From NCBI GenBank assembly GCA_003415625.1, contig PYIU01000006.1:1364001-1428000 (forward strand): a stretch of DNA of 64,000 bases, read 5' to 3'. Positions within the stretch are counted from its first letter, which is position 1, and the number at the start of each line of letters is the position of its first letter. The notes beneath the pieces were generated by a model that was not told where the DNA came from, ran no database searches, and worked only from the letters and a program-made list of their open reading frames with translations. The stretch is from Aquanectria penicillioides. Its lineage: Eukaryota > Ascomycota > Sordariomycetes > Hypocreales > Nectriaceae. Below, piece by piece: positions 1-11,812 of the stretch. Position numbers and translations under genes: made by a program.

Positions 1-2671
1 CAGCACAGCTTGAGAGCTCTGTCGCGATCTCCCCACCCGTATCACCACCACAGCTCCGACCTACCCCATCCCTCCGACCGCTTTACTCTGCGAAACGGCT
101 GCGCGCATGTGACCAACCCCGACAATGGCGGGGGCTTGCTGTCACCAACTGCATATCCACCGCTGGCCAAGGACTCGACTCAGTCCAGTGACAGCGGTTC
201 CGAGGCCGACGACGAGCACTTCTGGAAGGGACTCCCTGCACCGAAGACCAAGCCGCACAAGGGTCTGAGGGGACGCAATGAGCCGCTATCGGGAACCTCA
301 ACGCCAATTCCATCTCCGGTGATGTTGGAGGCGGATGGCGCGGGCCTGATGGAAAAAGCTCTTTCAATACATACCATGCCAGAACCGCGCTTGGTTTTTG
401 AAGTTATTCGACGCAAGAGGATCATTGCGCGACGAGCCACAGAGGCTGGCATTGTGTTAGCTCTAGGTGTTATGGTCGCTTCAAACCCCGAAGTGTCACA
501 ACTCATACGCATATGGGGAAGAGGTGTGTGTTTTCTCCTCAAAATGCGCCAAACAGCTTTATCTCACACTTTACAGACATAAAACTATTTGCTCTTTCGT
601 ATATCGGACTCATTATCCTATATCCTCTCCGAGTAATCGTCCACGCATACCGGAACCACCACCCTTCACGAACAATCCCTCTCGAGATACCCGCAAGCTT
701 CGATCCTGCGCCTTTGCTTTATCCGCCTGCAATTACCTTGTTCGTCTCACTTCTCGTTTCGACGAATAGCCCCGCCAATGTACTCTCCAATATCGTCCTG
801 AGTTTGTGCACAATCCCTCAAAAGCTCATTCCCAAAATTGATCCATATGCCACATTCGATGTCGTTGCATGGACATTCACTTGCCTTCCGTTGATCTGGG
901 GGGCTACATATCAAAACCTCTTACAATCCAGCCAAGATGCCATGCCCGTATCTGAAGAAACAATCACATTATTATATCCCTTGCATCAATCAGTTTGTGT
1001 GGTGCTTCATTACCTTGCCAGCACAAGTCTATTAACAGCCGAGCTTCAACTATTGTCGGTTGCCCTCATCAATATCCTGCTTTTGGCTTCCTCGCCTCAG
1101 GTACAGATACTTAAAGCTCTTCTATGGGGAGGTGGGTTGAGCCTGCTCCTGTTTTGCGCCCCTGTCATCAGGTGGGGATCGCTTTGGCTAGGGTTCCCAA
1201 ATGGCGGTTCCGAAGAGTCTCCAGCTCCCATGAGCGGTCTATTTTAAAGACAATTGTCCAATTCTTGTCATTACGACGCCTCAAGACTGAGGTTCTTGGC
1301 TCAAATTATGAGGATGCCACATATGATACTCCTGGATCTTCAGAGGATGAAGGATCCCCGTTGTTGTTTAAGAGACCTACAAAAGTGCGTACCTTTGGAC
1401 CAAGCGAGCCCGCGCCAGGGGTTGACAGTATCCCCTCATCCCCCACAGCTGCCGAAGCTGCCTTCGCAAATGGCAACTCATTTATGCGAAGGCACACGTT
1501 ACCATACATCGACGGCGTTGTTCGTCGTAACGCGACCCATACTCCGTCCGGTCGGAGAAAGCGCGCGACTTCAATGTCTGTTAGGCCATTCTTCAAACTG
1601 ACGCAAAGTCAAGCGACCATGCGAAAGTGGCTCTATGCTACGTATGTCTATGTTTGTATTCTGGTAACAGTCCTTGTTGGCATTCGAACATACCTCCAAA
1701 AGGTGGCATTAGCTGGCAACGAACCCATCGGTTGGGCCCTAGGCTATCTCTTTGGTGATCTGCCCTCTTTCAGATTTCAAGTCGTCCATGCCAATTTAGA
1801 AAGCTGGATCTGTCTTCCTGTGCGATCAGACGCCAGCGATGGCCATCAATGTCACCTCGGCTGGGTGCAACACGTCCGCCACAATGATTTTGGAGAAGCA
1901 AACACCCGACTACTTATTAGCCTATATTTGCTGGTAATCCTTGTGGTCGGCCTTTTGATTGTCTTCCGCCTCAAGGACATCTATGAGGTCGACACGCGAC
2001 GGAAGGTCTTTCACTTTATGATGGTTGGCATGTTTCTTCCGACAACCTTTATCGACCCAACATACGCGGCCCTAGCGTTGTCTCTAGTGCTTGCGATCTT
2101 TTTGATTCTCGATCTGCTCAGGGCGAGCCAGCTTCCGCCTTTGTCCAAGCCTATCGCTTCTTTCTTGGCGCCGTATGTTGATGGCAGGGACTTCCGCGGC
2201 CCCGTCGTTATCTCACATATCTTCTTGCTCATCGGCTGCGCCATTCCGCTTTGGTTAGCCCTCGCTTCGCTACCCCGGACAGGCTCCGACTATCTCGTGG
2301 GGTGGGAGGTCCCCACCCGCGAAGTGAGCATGGTCTCGGGCGTAATCTGCGTCGGTTTGGGAGATGCGGCCGCGTCGTTGATTGGCCGTCGTTACGGACA
2401 TAGGAAATGGCTCTGGGGTGGCGGTAAGAGTCTGGAGGGCAGCGTTGCCTTCGCCGCAGCTGTGTTCCTCGGACTCGCAACGACGAGCCTCTGGCTTCGA
2501 ATCGGTGGCTGGCCCGCCACTGGAGAAATGCCCAGCATTCTGGCCAGTGCCCGGAACGCTGGTATATGTGCCTCGTTGGCGAGTCTTACGGAGGCCGTCT
2601 TGACAGGAGGAAACGATAATGTCATTGTGCCGGTGGTGCTCTGGACTTGCGTGAAAAGCATTGGGGTTTGA
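1..2671 (+). CDS. SEC59: Dolichol kinase, 5' end cut by the window edge
   Basis: Polytopic ER-membrane enzyme that uses CTP to phosphorylate dolichol, supplying dolichyl phosphate for N-glycosylation, O-mannosylation and GPI anchors. The reading frame is open from base 1 and no ATG is seen, so the N-terminus lies outside. A GT-AG intron spans 524-576. Family marks in the C-terminal half are VDTRRKVFHF (about 1988), GDAAASLIGRRYG (about 2360), WGGGKSLEGS and the CTP-site segment GGNDNVIVPV (about 2606). A hydrophilic Ser/Pro-rich loop is encoded at about 1300-1600. The frame changes near 1174-1177, in a run of four G: hydrophobic FCAPVIRWG reads on one frame and ALARVPKWRF on the next. One extra G would join them and make the visible coding length a whole number of codons. 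A 71-base intron at 1101-1171 is an alternative but removes a likely membrane segment. Identity is firm; the junction is not. Confidence 0.9.
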
Positions 2672-3035
2672 TTCGGATTGGGCGGGCTGACGGCGGTCAG
2701 CGGCGTTTGGCTGTCCTGCTTCGGGGAAATAAAGAGACGTGGGCCGGGGGCCTTATAGCGGGGAATGAACATTATGAAAAAAAAAAATGCGACACGGCCG
2801 AGGCTCTTGGTTGCTAAATCTCAGATAAACTGCTCTATTAACCCTTTCGAGTAATATACGAAACACTCAAGACATGCATTCACTTTCGTGGCATGGAAAT
2901 TACACTGCACCAGCGAAGTTTGACAATGGGATAGGAATGTATACATCTTATTGTAAATATTGCTGTTGATTGTTCCCATCAATAATAACTCCTATATCTA
3001 TAACCCTTTTTTTTTCACAGTTATTACTCATCATA
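2672..3035. other. Convergent 3' region between dolichol kinase and ORC2
   Basis: This gene-free stretch separates two genes that converge. It is AT-rich, with A- and T-runs near 2776 and 3007, as expected of 3' untranslated regions and poly(A) signals. No conserved coding frame is visible. Confidence 0.6.
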
Positions 3036-4836
3036 TCATGACATAAGGTCTTCCAAAATAGCTTCCAGTTCGTCCTTTCTAAACGGTAGGCTCAGCAGCT
3101 CCGTTCCAAGAGCATCCTTCATGCTTGTGATGATTTGGTGATCGTGGAATCTGGCCATGGTTAGCACACAATGCAATGCGAAACTTGCATGATGGGGATA
3201 AAACGTACTCCTTTAGCAGCGTCCGGAAAGCCATCTCGGAACTACAGATGAACTCTTCCACGGCCTTGTTATACACCATACGGTACTCGACTCCGGTGGG
3301 CTCGTCACCAGGCCCTTCGCCTTCTTCCTCCATGGCAATGAGGACCTCTCCAACCAGCAAGCGGAACAAATTCTTAGCATTCTCCGGCAAACTGCGTAAG
3401 ACAAAGGCAACACCTTCTCTGCCGTTGACACGGTGAGAGTTGCGGCCCAACAGCTCGTGGACCTCGTCGACAACGTCGAGCTCGACGGTATAAGGTGCGA
3501 AAGTAGTGCAATCGTGAAAGACAAAGTTAAAGGCCGATCGTACGCCAATGTCCCACAAGAGTGCAAAATCAGGGGTATCAGCGGAACAGACAAGCCGGAT
3601 TTGTGGTTGGGCGGCGAGTTGCCCGAGGGCGGTATGATAGCCGGGCTTGCGCATGGGAGCCGCGTCGATGGAGTTGATGACGATTGTGACAGTCATCTCT
3701 GTGTTGGCAAGCAATGAGATGATGGACTGTACCATGGTAGGCGGTTGAGCCAGAGGAATTCGTTGTTTAGGATCGATGGCATTTCCAACATTGCTGAGAA
3801 TCTCTCGCATGGTCGTGTTGTGGGCATAGCCATTGACCATGACAAGTTTGTCCCCTTTCTCCTTTCTCCTCCGCGAGTGCAGATGCGTTGCAAGCTTGTG
3901 CAGCAATTTTCTTTTCGACCCGAACCCATAGAGGCACACACCAAATCCTTGCGATATCTCGAATGTCCATTGGGGAAATGATTCTGCGTGCAAACTCTCC
4001 AGGTACTCAATGTCTCCAGTATGCCGATCGTGATTCTCCTTTATGACGTTGAAATATTCTTCGTGCGTGAGCAAGGCCAAGGATCCTAAGGTATTATTTG
4101 ACGTTTGAGTTCGCCCAGGCTTATTCTGCGCAAAGTAGAGCTCGTGAGGAGGCAGATCGCGAGGTGGTGTTGGCGACCTAGCTTTGCGTGGTCTCCCTTT
4201 GCGGGCAGGGGTTTTAGAAGGTGTCGCAGCTTCATCAACAGCTGATGTGTCCGCGGTGGTAGGCCCATCCTCTGCGCCTTCATCCTCCTCTTCGCTAACT
4301 TCATCAAAGATTCGTCTCACAAGCACGTCATCGTTTTCTTCGTCCGATAGGTCGTCGCCGACAACGTGTTCAATGAGAGCCCTCGCGCTTTTCCTCCGTG
4401 CAGATCGGTCTGCAGCCTGTCGAAGCGGAGTGAACCCACCTCCTCCGCTGGTCCCTTTCGTCGGGGTCTCGAAGTTTGCAGTGCGCCTGGCTTTAGGAGT
4501 TGGTGTGTTTCCATTCACGGCGTTTTTCGGGGGTCGGCCTCGACGTCGTGGAGTCGGCTTAGGGGTCTCGTCGTCGTCATCGTCTTTTGAAGGGGACACA
4601 GTGGGCGCGTTTGATGAGTCTTCGATTCCCTCCATAGGCACACTCGGTGCATTGCTGTCCGACTCGGTATCGTCAGCGAGTGGTGAGTAGTGGGCTGAGC
4701 TTCGTTGCCGCTTCGAAGGGGTGGCCTCGAGGTCCGACTCTGGGATAGCTTCCAACTCCTGATAACTTCTTTTGCGCAAGGACTTCGGCTCCTCCGCTGG
4801 CTGGCCAGGTTCGAGCATGGCCTTTTTGCGGGGCAT
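3036..4836 (-). CDS. ORC2: Origin recognition complex subunit 2
   Basis: Subunit of the six-protein ORC that marks replication origins and loads the MCM helicase in the nucleus. Two exons, 4836-3209 and 3150-3036, with a 58-base intron at 3151-3208, give 580 residues, near the usual fungal size. The start is the ATG at 4836; the frame upstream has only non-ATG codons. The N-terminal 230 residues are acidic and low in complexity, with two AT-hook-like segments (RRRGRPPK and RKGRPRKA). The ORC2 core follows: LTHEEYF, then LYGFGSKRKLL at about residues 302-312, and VTIVINSID. The second exon encodes the winged-helix end (EFHDHQIITS, ELLSLPFRKDEL). It lies head to head with the PGP phosphatase gene, 249 bases apart, so the two probably share a promoter region. 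Confidence 0.95.
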
Positions 4837-5085
4837 CTTGACAGATGAAGCTTCAGGCAGCAAACAGAGCCGATTAGGTTGGTCAATTGTCGTTGCGCAG
4901 GGTTGATGAAAGACGATGCTGTCGCGTGGGAGCGCGTCTTGCTAAATTGAATGTGGCGCCGCCCTGTGGCGCTGATCCTGAGGCGCGAGCTTCAGCGCCT
5001 TTCACTACCAAACACTCAGCGACACTTCGCTTTTGCATTCTCACGGCGCTGCATTGGAATATGAGGATTCAGCAACAACAACAAA

Positions 5086-5849
5086 ATGAATCTTAATCTT
5101 TCTGCGTCATTGAATATTACGAGGCTGTTCTTCAAGCCAAGCCTGTGTCTGCCTCATCATACTGTCCCGACCTTCAACGACCTCCCGATTCCCCTTGACA
5201 AGGCCCTCCAGAAAAATGGCAGGAAAGTAGATATCAAAGCTGTCATTCTAGACAAGGACGACTGCTTTGCATATCCGGATAGTAAAGAGGTTTACGAGCC
5301 CTATAAGGTGAATTGTCTTGTATTGGAAATACTACCCAATCAAGGTTGATACTTACACCTAATTTTTTTCAGGCTCGCTTTGAGGAACTCAAGGCAGCTT
5401 ATCCTGGCAAACGGCTTCTGGTAGTGTCCAACACAGCCGGCGCCACCTCCTGGGACAAGAACCTAAAGCAAGCTGCCGAAGTAGAGAAGCATTCGAAGGT
5501 TCCAGTGCTTACTCACTCTGTCAAAAAGCCCGGGTGTGGTGATGAAATCATGGAGTACTTTAAAAACCATCCCGAAACTGGCGTCACTCACCCGTCGCAA
5601 ATCGCATTCGTCGGGGATAGATTAACAACGGATATGATGTTGGCCAATATGATGGGGGGCTGGGGATTTTGGATCCGAGATGGTGTGATACCCTTTGAAA
5701 AGAAAAGTGTGGTAAGTAGCCAAAGACGTTCATACCAAAAGCCCAAGACTGACTGCCTGTAGTTTTCGAGAATGGAGCGGCATCTATCCTCATTTCTACT
5801 GGCTAGAGGGTGCGCCCCTCCAGAACCCAGGAGCATTTTTGAAGAGTAA
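5086..5849 (+). CDS. GEP4: Mitochondrial phosphatidylglycerophosphatase, HAD family
   Basis: Removes phosphate from phosphatidylglycerol phosphate in the mitochondrial matrix, a step of cardiolipin synthesis. Three exons (5086-5307, 5373-5711, 5763-5849) give 215 residues; introns are 5308-5372 and 5712-5762, both in phase 0. HAD motif I is LDKDDC with catalytic Asp56 and Asp58, motif II is VVSNTAG, the motif III lysine lies in VKKPGCG, and motif IV is FVGDRLTTD with Asp156. The N-terminus lacks a clear acidic residue for about 30 positions, consistent with a mitochondrial targeting region. Length and motifs match the Gep4 family closely. The start ATG is the first in frame after the shared promoter with ORC2. 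Confidence 0.93.
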
Positions 5850-6286
5850 TTGTAATCTTATTATGATGAACCCGTTTGTTGGTCCAGAGGCGCTGCTCAG
5901 CAGGACCAAACAACGTCATTGAGTGAATCACCAAGGCAATGTGTACGCCATGGCACCAACCAAATCTCGTTTGCGGTGTTCTATGGCTTCTGTGACTCCC
6001 CGCTACAATGGCAAACGTACTGAATCAGTCATTTCAGGGGCAGGGCTATTGTTGTGTTGACATCCATAAAGCCAACGAGCTATTCAATATTCTGAGCTTC
6101 AAACGCATTGCCTTAAACAACAACCTCTTTTTCCGACATTTCTTCTCTCTGTTTGTGTTGTTCTTTTATATTTCTCCATCTCTGTCGTCACTCTTCGAGT
6201 TTTAGCCTCTCGCCAAACCTCCTCTGCTCCATTCCATCCTGTTTGTTGAGTCTCGACCAAGCTGCTAGCCATTAAACATCGTCAAA
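5850..6286. other. Gene-free stretch before the Myb-like gene
   Basis: No supported coding frame. The last 150 bases are pyrimidine-rich (CTCTTTTTCC, TTCTTCTCTC), as is common in 5' leaders of fungal genes. Confidence 0.5.
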
Positions 6287-7766
6287 ATGGGCGGCAAGGT
6301 CTGGTCGGAGGAGGAGGAACGGATCTTCTGGACAGAGGTCGTTCCTCTGTCTGCAGGCGCCGCAAAGCCTGTTACCCAAGCTCTGGCCTGGCCTGCTTGT
6401 GCTGAGCTCATGCAACAGAAAATGGGCGAAGCTGCCCGTCGTACTTACACTCAATCCATGCTGTGTGAGCATCTCCTCTCTTCTCCGTTTCGACTTTCTT
6501 CTTATCAACATACAGATGAACATCACTACCAATGTATCAATCTTTCCTCGAAGTCACCAAAGGCCAGACATTTTGTGGAGACGTGGAAGAAGGACCGAGG
6601 TACGTGAACCATGCTTCATTTCGAGAATCTTATCCTAACCATTCCCAGCAGAGTACACGAGTGGTATCTCGTCTGAACCTCCGCCCTCTACCGAACCCGT
6701 TCAAGAGGATGACGATTACGTTTCCCTCATCCTGGCAAAGGACCCCGGCGCAAAACGATACCTTCGGAATAAGGGTGTTGGCATTGCTCGAAGCCGCCCA
6801 GATACTGATATTAGAGATCCGCAAACTTCCCAGCCTATGGAACACAATGTCGAAAGTCGAGTGGGCAATGTTCATCGGGATGAAGCTACAACCTCCAAAA
6901 GTCTTTTCTTGAGCGCCTCAGCAGCAGCCGCCCTCAGTCGCTCTCATAATGCGGAACATGCAAACAATAACGAGTCTTACTCAGCTGTTTCATCTACTCA
7001 GCATGGATATAAGCCGATCAATCGAGATCCGAGTATCGACCCTTCGCTTATGGCTAGCGTTGTCACCAATGTGGCTACCAGCCCAGCCGCTGATATGCCC
7101 GAACTATCTGGTTCGGTTTCATCAGATTCTCCACTCGAGGATGTTACTGGGCGTACCACGGCGAGACTATATCAACCCATTGCTCCACGACCTATCGCGC
7201 CGGCTCCTCCACCACCGGTCAACCATGACTTTTACCAGACAAGGCCCTCAAACTCAATGTACACCGGAGCCAATTTCGTTCCCGTCAATCACCAGACTCG
7301 GCATCATGGTTACGGTTCCGATCAAAGGCCGGAAAAACGCCAATTTTCGAATGAACATAACGATAGGTCTTGTCCCAAGCGAAGAGCACATGATGCGAAG
7401 ACGCAGGGCTATCGACCGATCCAACATCAGCCACAACCCCTAACCCACTGGCAACGCATGGGGTTCCATGATGAGAGGCCTGGTCGAAACTCCATCAGAA
7501 ATACCGTGGGAAACAATCAATATAGTGAACATCAGAATCACGGGCATGATCATGGGCAAGAAACTAGCAATCGAGGCTGGACGGGACATCAAGCCGTCAT
7601 GGAAGACTATCAATATGAACCGGCGACGCAGAGGCACGCCATTCGTGGTCAGGAGCAAGTTGAGGGACATCATGAACCCGACGGATATACCCGAATGCAA
7701 TATTTCGGAAGTGCAACGGAGGACCCAGGTCAATACAATGGATCCCAATTCCATCAGAGCGGATAG
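6287..7766 (+). CDS. Hypothetical Myb/SANT-like protein
   Basis: Three exons (6287-6464, 6516-6599, 6649-7766) give 459 residues; introns of 51 and 49 bases have standard GT-AG ends. The first intron is a multiple of three. The N-terminal 90 residues look like a Myb/SANT helix set: WSEEEERIFWTEVVPLS, later RRTYTQSMLYEHHYQ and FVETWKKDR, after which the chain becomes disordered. The remainder is Pro/His/Gln/Arg-rich with QPIAPRPIAPAPPPP and many H and R residues, without a recognisable domain. The tryptophan-acidic start suggests DNA or chromatin binding, but this is inference from pattern only. The exon structure is well supported because frame and phase join at both introns. I know of no characterised homologue. 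Confidence 0.75.
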
Positions 7767-8358
7767 GATGATGGCAGTGCCAGAGGGAAGCATTGGCGTT
7801 GTTGTTTCAGCCGAGACTCCACTGAGCGTGGTCCGTTTACCTATGCTCCTACTAGGCGAGCACGGGCAGCGAGTTAGACGATAGGAAGTGGCCTGTTGCA
7901 CGTATTTGATTAGTCGGTCAGATCGAAACCATGTTGCGAAAACAGCTTTCGGGACCGGACCAGACGTCATGATGTGCCCCAGCTTCTAAATGCCACGAGT
8001 AGATCGACCCATGTAACGAACCCCAGAGCCAGCCAATTTGAATATCCTGCCTTTTTATCACTGAAACCGTTGTTTTTTAATCCTCTCTCCTTAAAAAAAA
8101 AAAGACGATAATTTCGTCACCGAGAAAAGCAAACTCACCCTCAAGAGCATGTCCATTGCCACCAAACCGCCAAGCCGGAAGTGGTGGGGCCGTCTTCTCC
8201 GGTACCTCCCCGATGGGCGGTGAAGCCCGGCAGAAACAATCCTCTCCAAGAATTTCCTGAGATTGCTGAGGGACCTCTGGCCGCAATCGCGCGCGCAGCT
8301 CAACCACGACTCCCTCGACTCGACATCCGCCTCCCCCTCCCCCGCCTCCATAGCCGCC
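7767..8358. other. Gene-free stretch between the Myb-like gene and TIM22
   Basis: No supported gene. It holds the 3' end of the Myb-like gene and the 5' leader of TIM22, with an A-run at about 8093-8102. Short frames here overlap the 3' part of the Myb-like gene and have no family match. Confidence 0.4.
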
Positions 8359-9030
8359 ATGAACTTCCCGTCGAGCGCTCCCCCGGCCGGTCCCGCCGGC
8401 GGCATGCCCCAGCCTGGCAGCCCCCAAGATCCCAATGTCAAGGCCGTACGTCCTGCCGCCGAGCAGCCCTCCCCGCGTCTCCGCCACCAACGAAGCTAAC
8501 CTTTATGATTGAACAGGTCCAAGCCGCAATGGAGTCCTGCTTTGGCAAGTCCGTCATGTCTGGAGTCATGGGTTTTGGCATGGGTGGTCTCTTTGGAATG
8601 TTCATGGCCTCCGTACGTCCTTGCCATCTCCTCCCGTTGTCCGGCGAAGACATGTATAGCTAACCATTCCCATCCGCAGATGTCCTATGACACTCCTTTC
8701 CACACTGCCGGCCCCGGTGCTGCCGAAACTCCCATCAGCTCCCTGCCTCTGAAGCAGCAGCTCAAGATTGGATTCAAGGACATGGGAACACGATCGTATG
8801 CGATGGCCAAGAACTTCGGCAAGGTCGGTGCGCTGTATTCGGGAATCGAGTGCGGTATCGAAGGCCTCCGAGCAAAGAACGACCTCGTCAATAGCGTTGC
8901 CGCAGGTTGCGTGACCGGAGGAGTCCTCGCCAAGAACGCCGGCCCTCAGGCTGCCGCCGGCGGATGTCTGGCGTTCGCGGCATTCAGTGCCGCCATTGAC
9001 GCTTGGATGAGGTCACCCAAGGACGAGTAG
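8359..9030 (+). CDS. TIM22: Mitochondrial inner-membrane translocase subunit Tim22
   Basis: Channel-forming subunit of the TIM22 complex, which inserts carrier proteins into the mitochondrial inner membrane. Exons 8359-8445, 8517-8612 and 8680-9030 give 177 residues; both introns (8446-8516 and 8613-8679) are in phase 0. The Tim17/Tim22/Tim23 pattern is clear: [20 protein letters not shown] is the first glycine-rich membrane segment, then [31 protein letters not shown], and [19 protein letters not shown]. The conserved Cys in ESCFGK and in SGIECGIEG are present. Proline-rich N-terminus. The length fits the family. Confidence 0.95.
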
Positions 9031-9494
9031 ACTACGACAATGTAAAAAAAAGAACAAAAAGACGACGGAAGAGTTTTGTTGTATGATCTGTGTGGACAGG
9101 TATGCTATTTGTGGGAGTTACGGATGACCATTTAGAGCATCGGGCTGGCGTTGAGAGACGGAAACTCTCCTCTTTGGAATTTGGCCCCTAAATGCGCGTA
9201 GGGGAAGACGAGAAAAGACTAGGGGCACGTGTACAGAGGTGTATAATACCCGCGCTTATAGAAGAGCCGTTTATGTAAAATACAAGGGTTATTGATGTGT
9301 TCTAAGAATAATCCGCTTTTCAATCGTTGCGGTCCCTATTTCGGTCCCCAGTTCAAGACGTCAGATATATATGTATATAACCCCTCCCAAACGCCGCGCT
9401 TCGAAAAGGCAAAAACTATGACCATCTGCATGAGAAATTCAAGCTCGTACATGGCCTTTCCACGATGCTAAATTCATCAGCCAGTCTCTATTGT
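9031..9494. other. Convergent 3' region between TIM22 and the GH16 gene
   Basis: Gene-free. It carries an A-rich stretch at 9042-9061 and an AT-alternating segment near 9364-9380, likely 3' untranslated sequence of both genes. No coding frame supported. Confidence 0.5.
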
Positions 9495-10900
9495 CTAGGA
9501 AGACTGATAAACATGGAAGGCCCCGAATTCCCAGTAGGCATTCGTGAAGGCAGTGGGGTTGTTGGCGACCCAGTCGGTGCAGTTGCCTGAGCCTATCATC
9601 GATCCATTGTCAGCTGTGGTCATGCAAAAACCGGGATGGTAAAACCAAAATTGCACTTACACCCAGATTCGTCCCACACGGCGTTTGTTAGGTCTCCGCA
9701 CAAGTCGATATTGACGATGATGGAGTTGTTCTTGAAGTGGTTGCCGATGTCGCAGTCGGTGTTGGGGAAATCAGCAAGGGCAGTTCCCCAACTGCTTGGG
9801 TCGGGCGTCTTGTTGGTGATGTCGGACGGGATCTCGCTTCGCACAAACTGCCACATGCGAATTCCAGCGTCGCGCCACTCCATGGCCATGACGCCTCCCC
9901 CGTCCGAGTTGAGGGCGGTGCCGTAGCTGTCGTCATCGGCCTCAACGCCGCATCCGGCGTTGCTGTTCTTCGAGTAGTCGCAGTTCTTCTTGAGCACCGA
10001 GCCCGTCTCCTTGCGGCGCACGTCCATCGAGCATCCACTGGTTGTGTGCAGTGTCATTTGGTTGCCGTCGGTAGCGTTGTTAGTCGCCTCCATGACATCG
10101 ATTTCTCCGTGATCGGGCCAGCTGTAGCGATCAGTCAACCACAGGGCGGGCCAGGTTCCGCAGCCGTACGGGGTGTGCTTGACGTCGAAGATGAAGAGGC
10201 CGTTGTTGTAAGTTGTCTTTGATTCGACACGGACAGAAAAGCGGCCCGTAGAGGCGTCGGGGTTGTCTCCAGGTCCGACAGATGTGTCCACTCGGAGAAC
10301 AGCAGTGCTCGACGAGGCATATGTGAGGTTCTGTGGAATTGGTTAGAGATTGATCGCCCAATGCTCGAAATTCTATGAACGAGCAGATGCTATGAAACAT
10401 ACGAGAGACTCTGCTTGAGTCTGGGGAACATAGTGAACGAAACCGTTGGCTGGAGAAGCACGTTAGCGTATTATCTCATACTAGTAACTTCTTGACAAGC
10501 TCAGGTGTAAGCTCTTACAGGGATCGTAACCAGTGAAGTAATTGAACTGATCAAAGAATGTCTCGCCTGAATCTGCAGATATTGCTAATTAGGATTTGCC
10601 GTTCTCAAACCAAGTTAGAAGTTGACTAAACTTACAAGTGTCAACCAGGCTGTAAGAGAGCGTCGTATAATTCGGGTATTTGTTCTTCTGGGTCACGCTG
10701 ACGCCGACGCCAACGGCAATTCCAATGATAACCACAACGGCAGCAATGACACCAATCCACACTCTCTTCCTCCAATATCGGGGGTTCCACCATGGCATGC
10801 TGGTCTGAATGTGTCGGGGGCTGTCGCCACCACCTCGTGAAAACATAATCTCTTCGTATGCAGGCGGTGTCTCGCCAGGCCTCACGCCGGGGATCGGCAT
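9495..10900 (-). CDS. GH16 endo-beta-1,3(4)-glucanase-like enzyme, membrane anchored
   Basis: Glycoside hydrolase of family 16, expected to cut beta-1,3 or mixed-linkage glucans at the cell surface. Five exons (10900-10636, 10572-10519, 10449-10403, 10330-9661, 9592-9495) give 377 residues; four introns of 63-72 bases join cleanly. Residues 1-45 are cytosolic and proline-rich; one membrane helix (VWIGVIAAVVVIIGIAVGVG) follows with a basic WRKR before it, so a type II anchor is likely. The catalytic signature is GEIDVMEATNN, with the two Glu and the Asp in place. The C-terminal end has NCDYSKNSNAGCG and a CSGNC-type segment, typical of the fungal laminarinase-like subgroup. Substrate is inferred. 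A TATA-like element sits only about 10 bases before the first ATG, so the in-frame ATG at 10846 could be the true start. Confidence 0.9.
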
Positions 10901-10909
10901 GTTGGACGG

Positions 10910-10921
10910 CTTTTATATATA
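10910..10921 (-). promoter_or_regulatory. TATA-like element upstream of the GH16 gene
   Basis: Read on the minus strand this is TATATATAAAAG. It lies 10-21 bases upstream of the first ATG of the GH16 gene, closer than a TATA box usually stands to a start codon. Confidence 0.35.
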
Positions 10922-11320
10922 CGGCGGGCCCAGGTCCAACAGCAAAAATTCCAAACGACTGCGACTGATCCAAATTTGGCTCCCGCACGCTGAGACTGCA
11001 AGTGTGTAGGTGTGCTCGCCAAGACCAGGACTGCAAGGATGTGTCGATAGGAATGTTCGTATCACGACCAAGGTCCGAGTCTGCCCCGACGAGACTCCTC
11101 GACAGCTTGTGTTTCAACGAGAGACGGGAAGGGCCAGGATGGGCAAAGTGGAAAGGCAAGACGAGTCGTCAAGTAACTAGGCTCGTAGGATAGCGGGAAT
11201 GCGCATGGTTTTCGCCGTGTTAATAAATGGGAGCAGAAAAGGCCGAGTGGAAAACAACGGCCCGCAACAACACAACAAGCATCCTTTCCCTTGCACCTCT
11301 CTCCCCATCCACACTCATCC

Positions 11321-11352
11321 GCACACGCCCGCACACGCCCGCACACGCACAC
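11321..11352. repeat. Decamer tandem repeat GCACACGCCC
   Basis: Two exact copies of GCACACGCCC followed by the variant GCACACGCAC, running into further CAC/ACG sequence. Confidence 0.8.
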
Positions 11353-11655
11353 GCATGTGCCATGGGCTCCGGGCTACGGGGTACGGGCCATGGGCCTGGC
11401 GATGGAGACACTCCCACGTCGAATCACAACTGCCTTGTACAGTATCTGGCGGCTGAATGACGCCGTCCCGATGCCAATGGACGAGCATGGATATCCACCC
11501 TCGTCGACCTTCTGTATCCACGCCCACGCCCGCTGTGGGCCGTGAGACCGTGGGACCGTTGCCGACTGCGCCCCTCCGGGTGTGACGGCAGCAGCTTCAC
11601 ACACAATTCACACTGAATCAATCGACAGGGGCAGCGTCCTCGTTGGGAGAAACAC

Positions 11656-11673
11656 GAGAGAGAGAGAGAGAGA
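11656..11673. repeat. GA microsatellite
   Basis: About nine GA units in a row in gene-free DNA. Confidence 0.85.
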
Positions 11674-11781
11674 TGAGGATGAGAGACAGAGTCGGCAACG
11701 CTAACGCTATCATGCCCGTCCGAGATTGTGGTTGCGCCGTGCCGCAATGAAGAAGTCCGGCGCTATTCCCGAGAGAGCCTT

Positions 11782-11785
<4 letters not shown>

Positions 11786-11812
<27 letters not shown>
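11786..11812. repeat. CA microsatellite
   Basis: About thirteen CA units in a row in gene-free DNA. Confidence 0.9.
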
